Of a stretch of DNA of 43,998 nt, positions 31,149 to 39,113 are shown one piece after another. Every line of letters begins with the position of its first letter. Within the stretch, counting starts at the first letter, position 1. The notes beneath the pieces are model-generated. The model worked only from the letters and a program-made list of their open reading frames with translations. It searched no databases and was not told where the DNA came from. A program made the translations under genes and the position numbers. This DNA is from a virus, in IMG/VR virus record IMGVR_UViG_3300046616_000300, positions 1-43,998 of that record. The stretch is one strand, 5' to 3'.

Positions 31149-32096
31149 TTAAGGAGCAGAGAGGTCGATCAGGACGCCGGCAGTGACCTTGTCGCTGGTC
31201 GCGTACTTGGTCCAGTTGGCACCGGCACCGATTGCAGCCAGGTTCGGGTTCACACCACCGACGGAATCCTTCCAGCTGTAGCCCAGCAAGTCGAGGTTGA
31301 AGGTGCCCTCGGCGCGGAAGCCCATCGCCAAGTTTTCCTGGGTGTCGATGTTGTAGGAGCGGAACCCCGGAGCCTGGGACTCGGTGATTTTAATCGCACC
31401 CGCTTGCAGGCCGAAGATGGTTTCCGAAGGGATGGTGTCCGACACCAGGACAGGCTTGCCCATGGTGCCGGGCTGGCCGCCGTAGATGACCACGCCAGCT
31501 TCTTCGTAGACCTTCTCGGTGATGGCCTGATCGACCATATCGAAGTAGGTCGCCGAATCCATGGTCCACAATGCGATGCGGCCGAAGCGGTCACCAAACT
31601 TGCGCATGCCCTTGGTCAACGCCTTCTTGCCGTCGGTGGCAAAGCTGGCGGTAGCTACCATGTTGGCGTTCGCGCCGATGGCAGCTTTCAGGGCGGCCAT
31701 TGCATACTGGATGTAGCCTTCCAACACCGCATCGGCGTAGTCCTGGCCCACCAATTCGGAGAACTCTTCGGGCGACCGAGCGCGGCGTTTGAAGGCCTCT
31801 TCAGTGGTTTCGTACGGACCGTACTTGAAAGGTACCTTTACGCCGACCATCTCGCCGGAGCCGATCTTCTGGCCGGCAACGGCAGCGACGGAGTTCACAT
31901 CGCGGTGAGCGATAGAGCCGCCAAGTTTGTAGAACGAACGCTTACGCAGGTCGCCTTCGATCAGTTCGTTATCGAGAATCAGCGCACCATTGGAAGAGGC
32001 ATTGAAGACATCGAGGACATCCTGGATGCGCTCCAGGTAAGCGGTTTGGGCAAGGTCGTTGTAAACGATCATGTCCGAGGTGACGGTAGTCGCCAT
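31149..32096 (-). CDS. major capsid protein
   Basis: The protein has 315 residues. It directly follows the scaffold-like gene and precedes connector genes, the standard capsid position. It begins M-A-T-T-V-T-S-D-M-I-V-Y-N-D and contains K-V-P-F-K-Y-G-P-Y-E-T-T and the W-T-M-D-S-A-T-Y-F-D block. These I associate with a capsid family of GC-rich siphoviruses, with an HK97-type fold expected. The length is normal for capsids without a fused delta domain. No sign of frameshift or truncation. Confidence 0.87.
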   Translation of the reverse strand: MATTVTSDMIVYNDLAQTAYLERIQDVLDVFNASSNGALILDNELIEGDLRKRSFYKLGGSIAHRDVNSVAAVAGQKIGSGEMVGVKVPFKYGPYETTEEAFKRRARSPEEFSELVGQDYADAVLEGYIQYAMAALKAAIGANANMVATASFATDGKKALTKGMRKFGDRFGRIALWTMDSATYFDMVDQAITEKVYEEAGVVIYGGQPGTMGKPVLVSDTIPSETIFGLQAGAIKITESQAPGFRSYNIDTQENLAMGFRAEGTFNLDLLGYSWKDSVGGVNPNLAAIGAGANWTKYATSDKVTAGVLIDLSAP

Positions 32097-32107
32097 GGGT
32101 TACTCCA

Positions 32108-32827
32108 TTATTTGGGCAATTTCAGGTACGCGTCTTGGCCATGAGCTGTGAGGTATTCACGCTTGGCTACTGGCGTCATTTCAGAACGTTTCAATGCGGC
32201 CCCACCGCCATGACCAGCACCCCCGGCCCCGCCGCCAGATGCTTTGCTACCCGCGATCAACGGCGCAAACGCCGTGTTGTTTGCGAATTCTGCTTTCAGC
32301 TCGTCAAGCGTTGATGCTGAGAGCTTGCCCTGCTTGTCGAGGACGACCACGACGGGCTTTCCATCGCGCTGCTCAACACTCAGTCGGCGCTCAATGTGTG
32401 GCAAAAGTGCTTCTGCACTGCCGGGGATTGCCAGCGCAGACGCGATGTCAGTAGCGGTACGGCCGACCGTCAAATCCCGGATCTGCCCGCTCATCGTTTG
32501 GCGCTCCTGCTCCAGCGTGCCGTTCAGCTCAGCTTCGCGGCGGTTATATTTTTCAGACCAGGAGCGCTCGAGCTCTTCGACGTTTCCGGACTTGCGGGCA
32601 GCCTCTTCACGCTCCAGCCGGGCCTGGTCTTCGGCGTCTTTGCGAGCCTTTTCCGCGGCTTTCTTCTCGCCGAGCAGCTCTTCGACCTTCGACTTCAGGC
32701 CGGAGACGTCTTCTGGTTGCGGCAGGCCTTCAATACCGAGGACAAACTTGCCTTCCTTCTCGGTGTAGAGCGATTTAACGGAGTCATCGAGACCGTCCAG
32801 AGTGTCCAGCTGATATTTCAAACCCAT
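32108..32827 (-). CDS. capsid scaffolding-like protein (DUF6651-like)
   Basis: The protein has 239 residues. A short N-terminal domain (L-D-T-L-D-G-L-D-D-S-V-K-S-L-Y) is followed by a long charged coiled coil (about 45-115). Then comes a G-K-L-S-A-S-T-L-D-E-L region, a Gly-rich linker and a basic C-terminus. This layout is that of scaffolding proteins encoded directly before the capsid gene. It is not expected in the mature virion. The GGGAG site and leader are duplicated upstream at 33270-33317. Confidence 0.82.
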   Translation of the reverse strand: MGLKYQLDTLDGLDDSVKSLYTEKEGKFVLGIEGLPQPEDVSGLKSKVEELLGEKKAAEKARKDAEDQARLEREEAARKSGNVEELERSWSEKYNRREAELNGTLEQERQTMSGQIRDLTVGRTATDIASALAIPGSAEALLPHIERRLSVEQRDGKPVVVVLDKQGKLSASTLDELKAEFANNTAFAPLIAGSKASGGGAGGAGHGGGAALKRSEMTPVAKREYLTAHGQDAYLKLPK

Positions 32828-32830
32828 TTG

Positions 32831-32877
32831 CTTGTCTCCCAGAGACGATTTGCAGGCCCTGCCCGCAGATATGAAAA
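32831..32877 (-). repeat. leader repeat, copy A (in front of the scaffold gene)
   Basis: On the minus strand this runs from the T-run of a terminator through GGGCAGGGCCTGC and CGTCTCTGGGAGACAA, where GGGAG is the ribosome binding site of the scaffold gene. Copy B at 33270-33317 matches it at roughly four of five bases, with one single-base length difference. Confidence 0.85.
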
Positions 32878-32878
32878 A

Positions 32879-32897
32879 GCCCCGTCATTGACGAGGC
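32879..32897 (-). terminator. terminator hairpin linked to leader copy A
   Basis: GCCTCGTC/GACGGGGC stem on the minus strand (one G-U pair), a 3-base loop and TTTTT, just before the leader of the scaffold gene. Confidence 0.65.
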
Positions 32898-32914
32898 CTG
32901 TGTAAATCGTTGGC

Positions 32915-32940
32915 ATAAAAAACCCCGGCGGCTGCCAGGG
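32915..32940 (-). terminator. terminator of the acidic-protein gene
   Basis: CCCTGGC/GCCGGGG stem (32934-32940, 32923-32929), a 4-base loop and six Ts on the minus strand, about 60 bases past the stop of the acidic gene. It forms a tandem with the hairpin at 32879. Confidence 0.75.
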
Positions 32941-33002
32941 CTTGATTCAAAGCATGTAGGTCCGCGAATGGGCGGGCCTTTTGGGTGTTACATTTTTCCG
33001 TG

Positions 33003-33188
33003 TCAGTCGTCTTGATCTAACTGATCAAGAAAATCAACGTCATCATCTGCTTCGTCTTCTTCGTCTTCTTCGTCTTCTTCGTCAAAAACTGCTTGAGCGT
33101 CATCTTCGACCCATGACTCGTCATCATGGAATTCATGATCGAGCAGGTGGTCGTGTTCGGGCTCGGGAATATCTCGTTCTTCGCTCAT
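33003..33188 (-). CDS. extremely acidic 61-residue protein (moron gene)
   Basis: The protein has 61 residues, of which more than half are Asp or Glu; the only basic residues are one Arg and a few His. The C-terminal half is a run of E-D-E-E-D-E-E-D-E-A-D-D-D encoded by a 9-bp tandem DNA repeat (plus-strand CTTCTTCGT units, about 33050-33087). It has its own sigma70-like promoter and a terminator, unlike the late genes around it. Such charge is typical of DNA mimics, which include several anti-restriction and anti-CRISPR proteins. That role is a hypothesis here. The start has only a weak ribosome binding site (GGTAAG). Confidence 0.7.
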   Translation of the reverse strand: MSEERDIPEPEHDHLLDHEFHDDESWVEDDAQAVFDEEDEEDEEDEADDDVDFLDQLDQDD

Positions 33189-33219
33189 GACTTACCGAAA
33201 CAAAATTGAAAGAAGGGAT

Positions 33220-33248
33220 TGTATATGCAGATCCTTTCCCTCCGTCAA
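33220..33248 (-). promoter_or_regulatory. sigma70-like promoter of the acidic-protein gene
   Basis: On the minus strand TTGACG (33248-33243), a 17-base spacer and TATACA (33225-33220). The start codon at 33188 lies about 30 bases past the -10. This is one of the best promoter matches in the late region. Confidence 0.65.
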
Positions 33249-33269
33249 CGATCACGGAACAGCTTGGCG

Positions 33270-33317
33270 TTGTCTCCCAGAGACGAGGATGTAGGCCCTG
33301 CCTGCGGGCATAAAAAA
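33270..33317 (-). repeat. leader repeat, copy B (orphan copy without a gene start)
   Basis: It is the counterpart of copy A, including the T-run, GGCAGGGCCTAC and CGTCTCTGGGAGACAA. No ATG follows the GGGAG at working distance; instead the promoter of the acidic gene follows. The two copies bracket the acidic gene, about 440 bases apart. Confidence 0.85.
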
Positions 33318-33332
33318 CCCGCCGAAGCGGGT
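33311..33332 (-). terminator. terminator with UUCG tetraloop
   Basis: On the minus strand ACCCGC-TTCG-GCGGGT (33332-33317) followed by TTTTT. It closes the gene at 33350-33661 and leads into leader copy B. Confidence 0.8.
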
Positions 33333-33349
33333 GTCTGATAATTGCCTGT

Positions 33350-33661
33350 TTAACCGGGTGTGAAGCGATAACTGTATGGTCCGATTCGCTCCAGCTTGAT
33401 CATGTCACCTGGCTGAAGTCCGTGATCGTCAAGAAACCTCGTAACAACAAATTGCGACCTACGCCGAAAAAATTTGTGTCTACCAGCTATATCGTCATTG
33501 ATCGGAGGGAGGCTGCCGTACTGAACTAAAGCGAGCTTGGTAGCCAGTTCGCGATCAGTATCGCCGCCAAATATCTCGGGCTCCAACCAGTCTAAAACCT
33601 TGGTAAGCCTGATGTACGTGCGCTTTTTGTTGGTCTGTAGGGGGAAAATCCGATAGGTCAT
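33350..33661 (-). CDS. hypothetical protein (103 aa), likely moron
   Basis: The protein has 103 residues from the ATG at 33661, with GGAGAG 7 bases upstream; an upstream GTG (33682) overlaps no site. It starts M-T-Y-R-I-F-P-L-Q. The second half is basic and beta-rich (F-F-R-R-R-S-Q-F-V-V-T-R-F-L, G-L-Q-P-G-D-M-I-K-L-E-R). That pattern could bind nucleic acid (a B3- or AbrB-like barrel is conceivable), but I cannot assign a family. An AT-rich stretch upstream (33690-33750) may hold its own promoter. It ends in a strong terminator, so it forms a unit separate from the minor head gene. Confidence 0.65.
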   Translation of the reverse strand: MTYRIFPLQTNKKRTYIRLTKVLDWLEPEIFGGDTDRELATKLALVQYGSLPPINDDIAGRHKFFRRRSQFVVTRFLDDHGLQPGDMIKLERIGPYSYRFTPG

Positions 33662-33751
33662 ACCGCTCTCCAACTGGGTCACTAAGAGCCGCTATGGTTG
33701 CAACTGGAGATAGGCTATTCAACTTATTTTAAATCTATATAAAACAGATAG

Positions 33752-34843
33752 TTACACCTTTATTCCTGCTTTTTCGAACGCCAAGGGTTCCAGCTTTTTC
33801 ATTTCAACGAGAGTCAGTGGTGCGAAATTGCGGTCAAGCTGCAGTTCGGAGAATCGCTCGATGCTCAGGCCACCTTCGCGGAAAAGCTTGGCGCGTACTG
33901 GGCCGATGGCCTTGTCCTGAAACGCTGTCGGCTGCTGCTTGAGCCAGTCGTAGTAGCTGAGGTCTGCCCTCACCTGCTGTGCACCGGCTTCGCCGATGGA
34001 TGCCCGGGTGGCGTCCTTGGCGAACAGCGCACTGAACCGCGTCACCGCCACTACCGTCGAGCGACAGTTGATGTGGATCGGCGGCCGCGGTCCTTCAGTC
34101 AACTTGAACCGGCGTTTATCAAGCGTCCGGCACTGGCTGGTCGTCTTCGAATCCAGGGTGCTGACCCACTCCACCGACTGCACGACATCGGAGTTCGCTT
34201 TCAGCGTCTCCATGCGTGCCTGGGTGGCGACGTGCTGCACTGCTGTCCGCACGATGGCGCCAGCGTTCCGGTTAGTCGTGGCCAGAATGCCGTCGTTGTA
34301 CTGAAGCGCCTTGGTCCCGCGGATGTTCTTGATGATCTGGAAGTTGGTCTGGCCTTCGAAGAAGCCCTGCCGGATCGCGCCAGTGAGGCGCTGTCGCTCG
34401 GTGGCGGTGAAGCCATCGATAAATGACTTGAGCAGTTTGCCGCCGTCCGCTCCGCGCACGCTGAGCGGGCTAGTCAGGATCGCTGCTCGGATCGCAGCAG
34501 CACCTGGCACCGCGGCATCGAACGTCACGCCCACCGGCGCCGCGCGGGTCAGGCTGGTTGCTTCAAATTCAGCCTCGTAGTTCGCGATATCCACTAAGTC
34601 GAGGTGCAGCTTCTCGCTGTACCGATCGAAGATGCCCAACAGCAGGCTATCCACTTCACTCAGCAGCCGCTCCAGCCTGACGACGGTGTAATCCGTCAGG
34701 TCCGCACGAGTCAGCCGCTCGCGAATGGAGCGGTCAATCTCCTTGAGGAACGGTGCGAACTTCGCGACCTCCCCCGACTTCAGTTGCTCGAGGAAGACGG
34801 CGTGCCGAATCGTGGCATCAAGGATTGCCTGGTTTGCCGCCAT
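33752..34843 (-). CDS. minor head protein (SPP1 gp7 / Mu F family)
   Basis: The protein has 363 residues. The family core is clear: V-Q-S-V-E-W-V-S-T-L-D-S-K-T-T-S-Q-C-R-T-L-D, R-P-P-I-H-I-N-C-R-S-T-V-V (the H-x-N-C-R signature). These proteins bind the portal and travel with the head; in SPP1 gp7 helps DNA exit. It follows the portal gene and its start overlaps the portal end by 26 bases, so the two are translated together. Confidence 0.9.
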   Translation of the reverse strand: MAANQAILDATIRHAVFLEQLKSGEVAKFAPFLKEIDRSIRERLTRADLTDYTVVRLERLLSEVDSLLLGIFDRYSEKLHLDLVDIANYEAEFEATSLTRAAPVGVTFDAAVPGAAAIRAAILTSPLSVRGADGGKLLKSFIDGFTATERQRLTGAIRQGFFEGQTNFQIIKNIRGTKALQYNDGILATTNRNAGAIVRTAVQHVATQARMETLKANSDVVQSVEWVSTLDSKTTSQCRTLDKRRFKLTEGPRPPIHINCRSTVVAVTRFSALFAKDATRASIGEAGAQQVRADLSYYDWLKQQPTAFQDKAIGPVRAKLFREGGLSIERFSELQLDRNFAPLTLVEMKKLEPLAFEKAGIKV

Positions 34844-36278
34844 TCGGGATTACCTCGTCGTCGTCCAGTTCGGGACCGGGATTCTCCGTTTCCAGTTCAT
34901 CGCGGATCTGTTCGTCGGTCTTCTCGGGATCAATGACGCCGCGATCACGCAGGTACTGCCAGAAATCGCCCGCCGGCAGCTTGCCGCCCTGCACCGCGTT
35001 GAACAGTGCAGAAAGGATCGTCGCGTCCAGGGTGATCTGGCTGAAGTCCTGATTGAGCTTGTAGAGCGTTTCGCCCGGGGCGTTCACAAACTCAGCCATC
35101 CAGACCAAGCACTGGCTGTAAGCCTCGCTGACGTTGCTCACCACCAGCGACAGGACACTGTGTTCGGCGGCGCTGTCGTTGTCGGCCTGGGTTGCCGTCT
35201 TCACTGCACTGCCTCGCTCGATCAGTCGGGCACCGAGCGACACCATGTCGTCCTTCTTGGCGTCCATGGCCTCTTTGGCCACCGTGTTTGGCTGCGCCTG
35301 CCATACGCCGCAAGTGCCATTGACCGGCAGCAGCCAGGGCGCACGGGAGCCGAGGAAGATGCCGTTCTTCTCCATGTGGTCGCGCCATTGCTCATCGAGC
35401 CCCGCCATCCATGGTTGCGGCTGCCCCACCAGGTAGGCCGCCTCTTCGTAGTCCGCGCTGTTGCGGTAATGACCAATGTTCACTTCTGCCATGTCGTATA
35501 GCGGCGAATCGTCAATGCTGGTGTCGTTGTTCTCGCTGCCCAGGAACTGGAACGGGATCACCTTCCATTGCTGGCCGGCACCATTCAGCGGAGAGAAAGG
35601 CGCAGTGACCATTGTTGTGGTGCTACTACCCTCTTCCCACACTTCCTGCGTATAGATACCAGCACCATCGAGACGTAACACTCGGTACTGCACGACCTGC
35701 TCACTGCCAAAACCGTCATCGGTATCGACGTCGACCGTTTCTCGCAGCACGACAAGACTCAGCAGATGCTGACCGCCGACCTTGCGCGTCTTCCAGTTGA
35801 TGATGGCTTCCGCCGGGTAGCTTGCAACACTCGCCCGAGCTCGGCCCGCTTGTTCATCCGCCTTACTCACAGTGCCGGACTTCACAGCGGCATAGTCCAC
35901 CAGCAGCCCGTGACGACCGACTTCGAGCAGATGCCCAATGACCGATTGCGACTGCTGGTAAATGCTCACGCCCTGCCCGTCGATATCCTTCGACACGTAG
36001 TCAAGGGCACCTGGGACCGTGAGTGTCGGCCAGGTGCGAAACACAGCACCCACCAGACTGTGCTTCGTCCGGCCGGTGGCGTTGTAGAACACCGCGCGCT
36101 TCTTGTACGCGTCGTAGCGATCCTTGTTGTCTTGGCTAGTGTCCGATGCGTTCGGTCGCGGCAAGTAATAATCGCCAGCCGCCTTGATGGTTTCCGACCC
36201 CTTGCAGACGTCGCGCACCAAGCGCCAGCGATACTGCGCCGCCTTATACTCGGGACGGGTAAAAGTGACGTCCGTCAT
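34818..36278 (-). CDS. portal protein (DUF4055 family)
   Basis: The protein has 486 residues. It begins M-T-D-V-T-F-T-R-P-E-Y and contains the family blocks Y-L-P-R-P-N-A, R-A-V-F-Y-N-A-T-G-R-T, E-V-G-R-H-G-L-L-V-D-Y and the W-K-T-R-K-V-G-G segment. A late S-Q-I-T-L-D-A-T-I-L-S-A-L and an acidic C-terminus follow. Twelve copies form the ring through which DNA is packaged. The start overlaps the terminase stop by 4 bases. Confidence 0.9.
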   Translation of the reverse strand: MTDVTFTRPEYKAAQYRWRLVRDVCKGSETIKAAGDYYLPRPNASDTSQDNKDRYDAYKKRAVFYNATGRTKHSLVGAVFRTWPTLTVPGALDYVSKDIDGQGVSIYQQSQSVIGHLLEVGRHGLLVDYAAVKSGTVSKADEQAGRARASVASYPAEAIINWKTRKVGGQHLLSLVVLRETVDVDTDDGFGSEQVVQYRVLRLDGAGIYTQEVWEEGSSTTTMVTAPFSPLNGAGQQWKVIPFQFLGSENNDTSIDDSPLYDMAEVNIGHYRNSADYEEAAYLVGQPQPWMAGLDEQWRDHMEKNGIFLGSRAPWLLPVNGTCGVWQAQPNTVAKEAMDAKKDDMVSLGARLIERGSAVKTATQADNDSAAEHSVLSLVVSNVSEAYSQCLVWMAEFVNAPGETLYKLNQDFSQITLDATILSALFNAVQGGKLPAGDFWQYLRDRGVIDPEKTDEQIRDELETENPGPELDDDEVIPNGGKPGNP

Positions 36279-37576
36279 CGGGCGACTCCCATTTTCATTG
36301 AGGTGACCGGCTTCACGATCGGGTACTCGCGGTGGATGAAGTAACCGCCGCCGTCGTTGGCGTGGTCGTTGCCTTGGCTCTTGTCGGGCTCGCCATTGGG
36401 CGCCCAGATCTGCTGTTCAAGGCCATCGGCGTAAGTCGGGCATGTGAAGGGGTTGACCAGGTAGCGCCGCTCTCCCTGTGCATTGCAGAACATGGCATTC
36501 ATGGCGTTGATCCGGTCCTTCACCGGAGGGTTGGCCGCCGGTGCGATGACAGCGAAACCGGCCTGCTTAAGCATGGCTAGGTCCGTGACGCTGGCATTGA
36601 CTGACTTGCGCGAGTCACCGGAGGCATCGGGGTAGATCCGGATCTCGCAGGACTTCTCGAAGTCGTTGCCGTTGTGGCGCCAGTAGCGCTCCTTAATGCG
36701 GCGGATCATGTCGGGCGTGTCGTACCCATCCATCAGCTCATCCACGGCACGCGGCAGACCTTGGTCACGTTTGACATGGGTGATCGCCGCCATCTTGCTG
36801 ACGTTGAAGTCCATGCCGATGAAAAGCGGTTCACCGGGCTGAACAGTGTCAAAACACTGGTTCAGCTTGCGGTCGTACGCGTGGTAGATCGAGCCGGACG
36901 TCAGGTTAACGAACTGACCGTTGAGGTAAGCGCGGATCAGCTGCTCGGGATACGATTCCATCAGCGATGGGATGTAGTCGTCCGGCAGGTTCAGTTCGTT
37001 GTCGAAGGTGCTGGCCTGAATCAGGCCATACATTTCCTTCAGTGCGGGCTTGTCACGCAGTTGCTTTACGAACTGAAGGAAGACGAATTTGAAACCTTCC
37101 GGCGTCGTAGTCACATCCACGCCGTTCTTCAGCCCAGGCAGGTTGTAGCGCATCCGGGCAATGATCTTACGCCAAGCCTGCTGAGCCTTTAGCGACGTCA
37201 GCACATCCAGCTCATCCACCAGGGCGTGGCCGATTTTGAAGCCGACGATTGTCTGCGGCTTCTCCATCGAGCGACAAATCACGGTGCCGCGATACTGCCG
37301 GCCGCTGTAGATGTGAACCTCATGGTTTGCCTGATTGATCTTGGTCTTCAGCCCCCAGTCGTAGGCCACCTCTTCCATTGTTGGATAGAAGATGTCGCGG
37401 ATCTGCGGGTAGGTCGGTGCGAAGTAGCCCGCGTTTACACCTGGCCACTCCATGAAATGCTTGCTCAGTGCCGAGCATCCGACCCAAGTCTTTCCAGAGC
37501 CGAAGCCAGCAACGAAGGCACGGAACTTGTGGGGCAACAAAAGGAACTGCGACTGCGGAACGTTAAGGCTCGGCAT
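36275..37576 (-). CDS. terminase large subunit
   Basis: The protein has 433 residues from the ATG at 37576 (AGGAAG site). The packaging ATPase domain carries Walker A A-G-F-G-S-G-K-T (23-30), Walker B A-L-V-D-E (118-122) and a coupling T-T-T-P-E-G motif. The C-terminal RNase H-fold nuclease has F-I-G-M-D-F-N and Y-P-D-A-S-G-D. It cuts and pumps DNA into the prohead with the small subunit. It overlaps the small-subunit end by 14 bases. Confidence 0.93.
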   Translation of the reverse strand: MPSLNVPQSQFLLLPHKFRAFVAGFGSGKTWVGCSALSKHFMEWPGVNAGYFAPTYPQIRDIFYPTMEEVAYDWGLKTKINQANHEVHIYSGRQYRGTVICRSMEKPQTIVGFKIGHALVDELDVLTSLKAQQAWRKIIARMRYNLPGLKNGVDVTTTPEGFKFVFLQFVKQLRDKPALKEMYGLIQASTFDNELNLPDDYIPSLMESYPEQLIRAYLNGQFVNLTSGSIYHAYDRKLNQCFDTVQPGEPLFIGMDFNVSKMAAITHVKRDQGLPRAVDELMDGYDTPDMIRRIKERYWRHNGNDFEKSCEIRIYPDASGDSRKSVNASVTDLAMLKQAGFAVIAPAANPPVKDRINAMNAMFCNAQGERRYLVNPFTCPTYADGLEQQIWAPNGEPDKSQGNDHANDGGGYFIHREYPIVKPVTSMKMGVAR

Positions 37577-38024
37577 TCGACTTCCTCGCATCCACCACAT
37601 CTACCTGAATACGGGTTGGGATCGCCGGTTCCTCGTCAGGCTCGTCCTTCCGGTTGCGATTGACGTAGATGTCGCCGACTTCCTTCGCGGCCTGCTCCAG
37701 GATCTGCATAGCCAGGCCGATGTTCTTCATTGTCTCGGCCCTCTCGACAAACCGCCCAAGGGCTCGGAGCCTGAACGCACGATTGGCGATCGGGATCTCG
37801 GCTGTCTCTTCGCGGAATCGCTTCCGGGTATCGTGGAACAGGGTTACCCACTTCGCGGCGAGCCCTTTCCCCGCGCTCTTCGTCGGGTCATGCGTCTCCA
37901 CTTGCTGGCGTGACACAACCAACCCATATTCGACCTTGACGGCTTCCACCACCTGAGAGGGCGTGTCAAAGCACGCCAGAGCCTGAACGATGAAGCTCTT
38001 CACCTCATTTTTCAGGACTGCCAT
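37563..38024 (-). CDS. terminase small subunit (DUF2280 family)
   Basis: The protein has 153 residues. The N-terminal part is a helix-turn-helix of the DUF2280 type (F-I-V-Q-A-L-A-C-F-D-T-P-S-Q-V-V-E-A-V). It is followed by R-Q-Q-V-E-T-H-D-P-T-K, a central coiled region (F-V-E-R-A-E-T-M-K-N) and a basic/acidic tail. It recognises the phage packaging site. It has a GGAAGAG site and overlaps the large subunit. Confidence 0.88.
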   Translation of the reverse strand: MAVLKNEVKSFIVQALACFDTPSQVVEAVKVEYGLVVSRQQVETHDPTKSAGKGLAAKWVTLFHDTRKRFREETAEIPIANRAFRLRALGRFVERAETMKNIGLAMQILEQAAKEVGDIYVNRNRKDEPDEEPAIPTRIQVDVVDARKSNAEP

Positions 38025-38055
38025 AAATTCTCTTCCGTCTAGAGCCTGTCAATAT

Positions 38056-38679
38056 TCAGGCCGACTTGAGCAGACAGGTTCCGCAGGCCCTCGATATGTT
38101 CAATTTCCCCACCTCGGCCAGCTTGTTCGCAGCGTCTACCAACTCCTGCACGTCAGGGCTCGCACCGTAGCGACGAACCACACCGACGAACTCCTCGACG
38201 TCATGTCCGCGCATCTCAAGCTTGGGCAATCCTTCCTGTGTGAACCTGGGGGCGCCGTGCTGATCCTTGGCCTGGGCGATGTGGTAGAGCTCATGCTCAA
38301 CCAAGGCGCAGAAGTCAGAGTCGGAGCACTGGGCGCAGTAATCCGCAGCCAAGGTGATGATGTAGGCCGGCACATCGCCGAACCAATCCATCATCTGTTG
38401 CTCCATCCGGGCCTTCTGCCATCCACCCGCTCGGAACGCCACTTGCTCGGCCTGACCTACTACCGTTCGACCTTTCTTGCTGAATGCAGCGGATGCCCAC
38501 ATCACACGGATGTCAGCGTCGATCAGATGGGCATGGTCTTCGTTGTGGATGCTGCCGGTGTCGGCGAGGATCTCGGCTTGGAGCCAGTCCCATACTTCGG
38601 GCGCAGGTATTAGGCGGATGCGCCACTCGACGGACTCGGATAAATCTAGGAGTGATACTGGTGGTTGGGGCCTGACCAT
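38056..38679 (-). CDS. putative phage metallopeptidase
   Basis: The protein has 207 residues. The zinc motif H-E-L-Y-H is at 129-133, in C-A-L-V-E-H-E-L-Y-H-I-A-Q. A C-x-x-C pair (C-A-Q-C) precedes it. This is the 'putative phage metallopeptidase' family often found beside terminase genes in phages of Proteobacteria; the substrate is unknown. It lies between the holin and terminase blocks and ends 31 bases before the small-subunit start. It is divergent from the plus-strand gene at 38790. Confidence 0.85.
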   Translation of the reverse strand: MVRPQPPVSLLDLSESVEWRIRLIPAPEVWDWLQAEILADTGSIHNEDHAHLIDADIRVMWASAAFSKKGRTVVGQAEQVAFRAGGWQKARMEQQMMDWFGDVPAYIITLAADYCAQCSDSDFCALVEHELYHIAQAKDQHGAPRFTQEGLPKLEMRGHDVEEFVGVVRRYGASPDVQELVDAANKLAEVGKLNISRACGTCLLKSA

Positions 38680-38718
38680 CGCGAAAACTCCGTACTCGAA
38701 AAATACTATCTCGACTTA

Positions 38719-38745
38719 TTGACCTTCATTTATGGCAGGTATAAA
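38719..38745 (+). promoter_or_regulatory. sigma70-like promoter of the 38790 gene
   Basis: TTGACC (38719-38724), a 15-base spacer and TATAAA (38740-38745). The spacing is short but both hexamers are good, and the start codon lies 45 bases downstream. Confidence 0.5.
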
Positions 38746-38789
38746 TTGCCAGTCACAAGACACTCTTTTCCAAACCATCCGAGGTCGCC

Positions 38790-39113
38790 ATGCAACACTT
38801 TGAGCCAGGTTCGTTCTCTGACGTTTTCAACACACCTATCGGTGATTCTGTGTGGAAGTTTCTGCACAAGGAGACATCCTTTGCGTGCTTGGAAACGACC
38901 ACGTATCTAAAACGACCTGCGCTCGAGGGATTGCAACCACATCTGGTTGCCGAGTTCGGCGATGAAATTCGAGCGGATCGGGTCAAGCAAATGACTGGGC
39001 GTATGGTTCGGCAGCTGATGGAGAATCGCGGGTACCAACTGGACCAGACAGACGTTGGCATCCGGGTAGGCGATCTCTACAAAACTGCCGCACGCTACGT
39101 TAGGCGCACCTAA
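38790..39113 (+). CDS. hypothetical protein (107 aa)
   Basis: The protein has 107 residues on the plus strand, opposite the late genes, with a GAGG site. It begins M-Q-H-F-E-P-G-S-F-S-D-V-F and includes H-L-V-A-E-F-G-D-E-I-R-A-D-R-V-K-Q-M-T-G-R-M-V-R-Q-L-M-E, a strongly helical segment that resembles DNA-binding small proteins. The C-terminus is basic. I do not recognise the family. Its own promoter and reversed orientation mark it as a gene likely expressed in the lysogen. Confidence 0.72.
   Translation: MQHFEPGSFSDVFNTPIGDSVWKFLHKETSFACLETTTYLKRPALEGLQPHLVAEFGDEIRADRVKQMTGRMVRQLMENRGYQLDQTDVGIRVGDLYKTAARYVRRT

Noticed and set aside
33050-33090. The tandem CTTCTTCGT repeat as a CRISPR or VNTR element
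   Set aside because: The units are 9 bp, contiguous and in frame with the acidic gene, so they are coding repeats and not a CRISPR array.
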